From the NCBI GenBank assembly GCA_965369375.1, contig CBDUQN010000099.1, positions 1 through 11,242 on the forward strand: 11,242 nucleotides of DNA. Reading direction: 5' to 3'. Below, piece after piece: positions 7,631-11,242 of this stretch. Source of the DNA: CBDUQN01 sp965369375. Lineage in GTDB: Bacteria > Krumholzibacteriota > Krumholzibacteriia > Krumholzibacteriales > Krumholzibacteriaceae. The position numbers and the translations under genes were made by a program. Numbering within the stretch: the stretch's first letter is position 1; each line of letters starts with the position of its first letter. A model generated the notes under the pieces. That model made no database searches, was not told the origin of the DNA, and was given only the letters and a program-made list of their open reading frames with translations.

Positions 7631-7725
7631 ATGGAAAATAGGCGCAGAGCGCAAAGCTTTATGAATAAATCGGCCCTCTCTGATGTAAAAAGAGAAAAGA
7701 GCGGCCATGCTCCGCCCACGAAAAA

Positions 7726-7731
7726 AGGAGG
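7726..7731 (+). promoter_or_regulatory. Strong ribosome binding site of the zinc-ribbon gene
   Basis: A perfect AGGAGG with a 6-base spacer precedes the ATG at 7738 and fixes that start. Confidence 0.85.
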
Positions 7732-7737
7732 AAACAG

Positions 7738-7944
7738 ATGGAGAGCTTGCGATACAGATGCCCGAAATGCTCGAATTCCACGTACGAAATCGGGGAATTC
7801 CGCGCTACGGGGGGATTCCTGACAAAGGTGTTCGATATTCAGACAAAACGTTTCTCGACAGTAACGTGCGGACGGTGTAAATATACGGAGATATACAAGG
7901 CCGATAGCAGCATGCTCGGCAATATATTCGATTTCTATACGTAG
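7738..7944 (+). CDS. Zinc-ribbon nucleic-acid-binding-type protein (COG3478/DUF2082)
   Basis: A 68-residue protein with two Cys pairs, CPKC at 8-11 and CGRC at 44-47, which together make a four-Cys zinc ribbon. Between them is a stretch typical of the family: YEIGEFRATGGFLTKVFDIQ (16-35) followed by KRFSTVTC. The C-terminal LGNIFDFYT also matches the family ending. The family is annotated as a predicted nucleic-acid-binding protein by its fold; no substrate is established, and I see no signal peptide, so it should act in the cytoplasm. It is divergent from secD and shares the 7520-7737 gap with it. No convincing promoter was found on this strand. The next gene starts 106 bases downstream, so a common transcript is possible but not evident. 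Confidence 0.88.
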   Translation: MESLRYRCPKCSNSTYEIGEFRATGGFLTKVFDIQTKRFSTVTCGRCKYTEIYKADSSMLGNIFDFYT

Positions 7945-7952
7945 AAAGGCTT

Positions 7953-7969
7953 CGCGCATGGTTCGCGCG
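7953..7969 (+). other. Short GC hairpin after the zinc-ribbon gene
   Basis: CGCGC (7953-7957) pairs with GCGCG (7965-7969) around a 7-base loop, 8 bases after the stop at 7944. No T-run follows, so it is at best a weak terminator or an RNA-end stabiliser. Confidence 0.3.
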
Positions 7970-7995
7970 GGCTCACAAACCGGCGCTTCGGCCCT

Positions 7996-8022
7996 GCCTG
8001 AAAGTGCGCTCATCGTTCAGGC
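7996..8022 (+). other. Perfect 7-base-pair hairpin upstream of the alpha/beta hydrolase gene
   Basis: GCCTGAA (7996-8002) pairs perfectly with TTCAGGC (8016-8022) around a 13-base loop, with two further C-G pairs after one mismatch. It ends 28 bases before the chosen start at 8051. It lies inside the alternative longer reading frame starting at 7958, and its presence favours this stretch being an untranslated leader. Confidence 0.4.
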
Positions 8023-8039
8023 CGGCTGTGGCCATGGAA

Positions 8040-8044
8040 GGGAG
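8040..8044 (+). promoter_or_regulatory. Ribosome binding site that decides the hydrolase start
   Basis: GGGAG with a 6-base spacer precedes the ATG at 8051, which begins a signal peptide. The in-frame ATG at 7958 has only AAAGG upstream and would put 31 non-hydrophobic residues before the signal sequence. Confidence 0.75.
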
Positions 8045-8050
8045 CAGGCG

Positions 8051-9403
8051 ATGAAACGCTCGTTATCGTTTCTTATAGTAATCCTCGTCGCACTAACTTG
8101 CGCGTCCGCATCACCCGGCCGGCAGGATGGAGCCGCTCCGGATGCCGGGATGGTGAATCTCGCGAACCGCTTCGTCGACCTGTGTTCGAAGGGACAATTC
8201 ACCGAGGCGGTACAACCATTCGACGACACGATGAGAGGCGCCATGCCGCCCGCAAAGCTCGAGGAGACATGGAACTCGCTTACCGCGCAGATCGGTCCGT
8301 TCCAGCGGCGGATCTCGTTCAGAATGCAGCAGTATGAGGAGTACCACATCATATTCGTGACGTGCCAATTCGAAAAGATATCACTCGATGTCAAGGTCGT
8401 ATTCAATGAAAAAGAGCAGATATCCGGTCTGTGGTTCGTCCCGGCCCAGCCAGAGGTTGAAAGTGAGGTTCCATCCTACATCGAGCCGGGCGCCTTCGAT
8501 GAAAGAGACGTCACGGTCGGGACTGTCGAATGGGCGCTGCCGGCAACGTTGACCATGCCCGCCGGCGATGGGCCGTTCCCCGCCGTCGTTCTCGTTCACG
8601 GCTCGGGCCCCCACGATCGCGATGAAACGCTCGGCCCGAACAAGCCGTTTCGCGATCTCGCATGGGGGCTCGCCACCCGCGGAATCGCCGTTCTCCGCTA
8701 TGAAAAACGCACCAAAGCGCACGCGCAAAAACTCGTCGCCCTCATGGATCACCTGACCGTGATGGAGGAAACCGTCGAAGATGCCCTTTCGGCAGCATCG
8801 CTGCTGCGTGAGACAACCGGAATAGAGAAAAGCGCCGTGTTCATGCTCGGGCACAGCCTCGGCGCGATGCTCGCCCCGCGGATCGGCACGTTCGATACCG
8901 ATCTCGCCGGTCTCATCATCCTTGCCGGTCCGACGAGACCGATGGAGGACCTCATTGTCGAGCAATCGACCTACATTGCATCGAGCGACGGCACGATCTC
9001 GGAGATCGAAAAGGAACAGCTCGAACAGCTGAAAAAGGCCGTCGAGAAGGTGAAAGACCCGGCGCTCATTGCCGCCTCTCCCTCATCGGAGCTGCCCCTC
9101 GGCATTCCGGCGACGTACTGGCTCGATCTTCACGGTTACAAACCGGAAGAAACGGCCAAAGAACTGGCCATGCCGATGCTCATCCTTCAGGGCGAACGGG
9201 ATTATCAGGTCACGATGGAGGATTTCGCGGGCTGGAAATTAGCTTTTGGCGACAGGGCGAACGTCACGCTCAAGAGCTACCCCACGCTCAACCATCTCTT
9301 CATGGAGGGTGAAGGCAAGAGCACCCCCAACGAGTACTTCGAGCCCGGTAATGTCGCGGTAGCGGTGATCGACGACATCGCCGGCTGGATAAAAAGTCAG
9401 TAG
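8051..9403 (+). CDS. Secreted alpha/beta hydrolase with N-terminal DUF3887-like domain
   Basis: With the start at 8051 the protein has 450 residues. MKRSLSFLIVILVALTCASA is a signal peptide; the Cys at 17 is followed by ASA and may be only part of the h/c-region rather than a clear lipobox. Residues about 34-133 form a small domain (ANRFVDLCSKGQFTEAVQPF, then VKVVFNEKEQISGLWFVP) like DUF3887, which often precedes secreted hydrolases. The hydrolase follows: oxyanion-hole HGSG at 183-186, nucleophile elbow GHSLG with Ser269, a helical cap about 300-355, acid Asp384 in GERDYQ and His415 in TLNHLF. The catalytic triad is complete, so it should be an active esterase, lipase or peptidase-like enzyme outside the cytoplasm. 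The substrate is unknown. It lies 110 bases before the S9 peptidase gene, in the same direction. Confidence 0.9.
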   Translation: MKRSLSFLIVILVALTCASASPGRQDGAAPDAGMVNLANRFVDLCSKGQFTEAVQPFDDTMRGAMPPAKLEETWNSLTAQIGPFQRRISFRMQQYEEYHIIFVTCQFEKISLDVKVVFNEKEQISGLWFVPAQPEVESEVPSYIEPGAFDERDVTVGTVEWALPATLTMPAGDGPFPAVVLVHGSGPHDRDETLGPNKPFRDLAWGLATRGIAVLRYEKRTKAHAQKLVALMDHLTVMEETVEDALSAASLLRETTGIEKSAVFMLGHSLGAMLAPRIGTFDTDLAGLIILAGPTRPMEDLIVEQSTYIASSDGTISEIEKEQLEQLKKAVEKVKDPALIAASPSSELPLGIPATYWLDLHGYKPEETAKELAMPMLILQGERDYQVTMEDFAGWKLAFGDRANVTLKSYPTLNHLFMEGEGKSTPNEYFEPGNVAVAVIDDIAGWIKSQ

Positions 9404-9405
9404 CG

Positions 9406-9425
9406 TATCCGCCGAATCCCGGATA
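9406..9425 (+). terminator. Possible hairpin after the hydrolase gene
   Basis: TATCCG (9406-9411) pairs with CGGATA (9420-9425) around an 8-base loop, starting 2 bases after the stop codon. An A-run rather than a T-run follows on the plus strand, so a standard intrinsic terminator is unlikely and read-through into the peptidase gene is possible. The rest of the gap to 9513 holds only GC-rich sequence and the ribosome binding site GGAGGG before 9514. Confidence 0.3.
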
Positions 9426-9513
9426 AAATATCGCAAGCTGCGTCGCGCACTCGCCGCGCACTGCCCGCGTAGATCGCGTTATCACTATCGGGAATATCAA
9501 TCCTGGAGGGTTC

Positions 9514-11242
9514 ATGAACACGACGAGACGAATTATCGCGGTAGCGTTTCTCTTGCTGGTCTTCTTCTTCCGCGGTGCAACCCTGACGGCCGACGGAGGA
9601 GATAAAAAGCAAAGTGAAGGGCTGACCGTTTCCAGCGAGCATGACAAGGGATTGACCGTTTCAGACGTTGTCTACATGGAATCTGCAAGTGATTTCGATA
9701 TCTCCCCCGACGGCGCACGGGTCGTATGGGTCAAGAGAACGCAGAACAGGAAGGAAAACGGAAGACAGACCAACATCTTTCTCACTAACCTCTCGGATAC
9801 GGCAACAACTCAGATAACGAGGGGGTATCTTAACGACTCCTCGCCGAAGTTCTCACCGGACGGATCATTCGTGGCGTTCATCAGACGCAAGGGAAAGGAC
9901 AAGTCCCAGGTTTATCTGTACGATATGAAGGGGGGCGAGCCGTTCAAATTGACCGATGCGGCAGCCGGTGTGCTCGGCTTCGCCTGGAGAACTGCGGACG
10001 ATATTCTCTTCACCGCGCCCGAGGATTCAACCCTTCGCGAAAGAGAGCTCAAAAGGAAGAAGGACGACGCTCTCGTCGTCGCCGACCAGGAACACTACAG
10101 GCCGGTGCGACTTTTCAAGATAGACAGACAGAGCAAGAAGGTGCGTCGCCTCAGCGAGAACAGGGGCGTGATCACCGAGTTCGCCGTATCGCCCGACGGC
10201 CGCTGGATCGTAACGAACGAGAATCAGGAGATAAATTACAGCTACGACCACCGCGTGCCACCGAAGCAGTTCCTCCTCGATATCACGGGAAACGATCGGC
10301 GCGAGATACTGGACGAGCCGCACGTCAATCCATCCGGCTTCAAGTGGGACTATGCGAGCTCGGGTTTCTACTGCTTCAGGCGCATCGCAAGCGACACTAC
10401 CGACACATATGTCAGCATACGCCATCTCTGTTACTACGATATCGGTTCGGGGCGACTCGAAAAGGTGCGGATCGGCTGGGAAAAGGGATTCGGCTTGTCT
10501 TACGGAGTCGTCTCCGGCGGTGTTATCGCGACACTCGCCGATGGCGTGAGAGACCGGATCGCGTACATAAGCAAAAAGAAAAAGGGATACCGGGAAACAC
10601 GCCTCGCCCCTGACTCGGGCAAGCCGCATATGCTTCTCGCGGTCGAAAAAAACGGCAGGCACATTATCTACCTGTCCTCAGATGCATCGAACGTCCCGGA
10701 AATCATGTTCGCAGAGATAAAGGGTGGAAAGCTCAAGAACGAAATGAGGCTCTTCGGCCTCAACGAGCCGCTCGATAAGAAGAAACTCGCCGGAACAGAA
10801 ATTATCAGATGGGCGGGAGCGCTCGGTGACGAAGTCGAGGGTGTTCTCTATTATCCCCTCGATTACGAGACGGGCGCGCGATACCCGCTCATCGTGAGCC
10901 TCCACGGCGGACCGTCGGGGGTCGACCGGGATTTTTTCACCGAAAACTGGTCGAACTACCCCCACCTTCTCGCCGCGAAGGGATCGTTTGTGCTCAAGGT
11001 CAACTACCACGGGAGCGGCAACTACGGACTCCGGTGGGTGGAGTCGATCAAGGGACACTACTACGATTACGAAGTGCCCGATATCCTGAGCGGAGTCGAG
11101 CACCTCATCTCCCGGTCGCTCGTCGATCGCGACAAGATCGGCATCATGGGATGGAGCAATGGTTCCATCCTCGCAATCGAATGCTGTCTTAGATCCGATA
11201 TCTTCAAGGCGCTCTGCGCGGGGGCGGGCGATGTAAACTGGA
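9514..11242 (+). CDS. Secreted S9 family peptidase (prolyl oligopeptidase-like), C-terminus outside the window
   Basis: The frame from ATG 9514 (GGAGGG upstream) is open for 576 codons to the window edge. It begins with a signal peptide (RRIIAVAFLLLVFFF, residues 5-19). Residues about 45-430 read as a beta-propeller with recurrent S-P-D-G turns at 64-67, 114-117 and 226-229, the kind seen in TolB/DPP-like propellers. The alpha/beta hydrolase part follows: HGGPSG at 464-469, NYHGSGNYG at 497-505 and the nucleophile GWSNGS with Ser548. Family members usually have GWSYGG or GxSxGG, so the last Ser is a variant. The catalytic Asp and His lie beyond the edge. The enzyme should cleave small peptides outside the cytoplasm, probably from peptide N-termini or after proline, but the specificity cannot be read here. 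Confidence 0.93.
   Translation, partial: MNTTRRIIAVAFLLLVFFFRGATLTADGGDKKQSEGLTVSSEHDKGLTVSDVVYMESASDFDISPDGARVVWVKRTQNRKENGRQTNIFLTNLSDTATTQITRGYLNDSSPKFSPDGSFVAFIRRKGKDKSQVYLYDMKGGEPFKLTDAAAGVLGFAWRTADDILFTAPEDSTLRERELKRKKDDALVVADQEHYRPVRLFKIDRQSKKVRRLSENRGVITEFAVSPDGRWIVTNENQEINYSYDHRVPPKQFLLDITGNDRREILDEPHVNPSGFKWDYASSGFYCFRRIASDTTDTYVSIRHLCYYDIGSGRLEKVRIGWEKGFGLSYGVVSGGVIATLADGVRDRIAYISKKKKGYRETRLAPDSGKPHMLLAVEKNGRHIIYLSSDASNVPEIMFAEIKGGKLKNEMRLFGLNEPLDKKKLAGTEIIRWAGALGDEVEGVLYYPLDYETGARYPLIVSLHGGPSGVDRDFFTENWSNYPHLLAAKGSFVLKVNYHGSGNYGLRWVESIKGHYYDYEVPDILSGVEHLISRSLVDRDKIGIMGWSNGSILAIECCLRSDIFKALCAGAGDVNW
9623..9662 (+). repeat. Small direct repeat within the S9 peptidase gene
   Basis: TGACCGTTTC occurs at 9623-9632 and again at 9653-9662, exactly 30 bases apart. 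It encodes GLTVS twice, ten residues apart, in the linker between signal peptide and propeller (about residues 36-50). This looks like a small in-frame duplication. Confidence 0.75.

Noticed and set aside
7958..8050. N-terminal extension of the alpha/beta hydrolase from ATG 7958
   Set aside because: It would place 31 non-hydrophobic residues before an evident signal peptide. The start at 8051 has a better ribosome site, and the interval holds a hairpin.
1..11242. Search for tRNA or rRNA genes, CRISPR arrays, complete insertion sequences, phage or defence genes
   Set aside because: Nothing with the needed structure was seen by eye. Coding density is high and every frame has an ordinary explanation.

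Overview
The window comes from a bacterium with an inner membrane facing an extracytoplasmic space, most likely a diderm. Four of the eight gene products carry N-terminal signal peptides or large extracytoplasmic sensor domains, and three are export or membrane proteins. The DNA is moderately GC-rich, mixes ATG and GTG starts, and has clear Shine-Dalgarno sites. The enlarged SecD and SecF, the split of secD/secF from yajC, and the very long sensor protein suggest an uncultured lineage in or near the FCB group. That placement is only a guess from overall feel; no taxonomic marker was tested.

Left part (1-3868, minus strand): a two-gene unit. A small secreted protein resembling the DUF4783/NTF2-like fold is followed 31 bases later by an open frame of at least 1102 codons that leaves the window on the left. 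The long frame encodes a polytopic membrane protein with about 13 predicted transmembrane segments and at least three extracytoplasmic regions. It looks like the input half of a very large sensor, perhaps a histidine kinase, but no output domain is visible. Bases 3869-4097 are non-coding and hold a 17-base near-palindrome and a 38-base imperfect inverted repeat.

Middle part (4098-7519, minus strand): secD, secF and a DUF456 membrane protein gene, tightly spaced and probably one transcript. SecD and SecF form the proton-driven accessory complex of the Sec translocon. A near-consensus sigma-70-type promoter (TTGACT, 16-base spacer, TATAAT) lies just upstream of secD.

Right part (7738-11242, plus strand, divergent from secD): a 68-residue zinc-ribbon protein of the COG3478/DUF2082 type, a secreted alpha/beta hydrolase with an N-terminal DUF3887-like domain, and a secreted S9-family (prolyl oligopeptidase-like) peptidase that runs off the right edge. 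Both hydrolases carry signal peptides and so would be clients of the Sec pathway encoded alongside. No tRNA, rRNA, CRISPR array or intact mobile element was seen. Most of the window is ordinary housekeeping and secreted-enzyme content. The main curiosity is the giant multi-sensor membrane protein.
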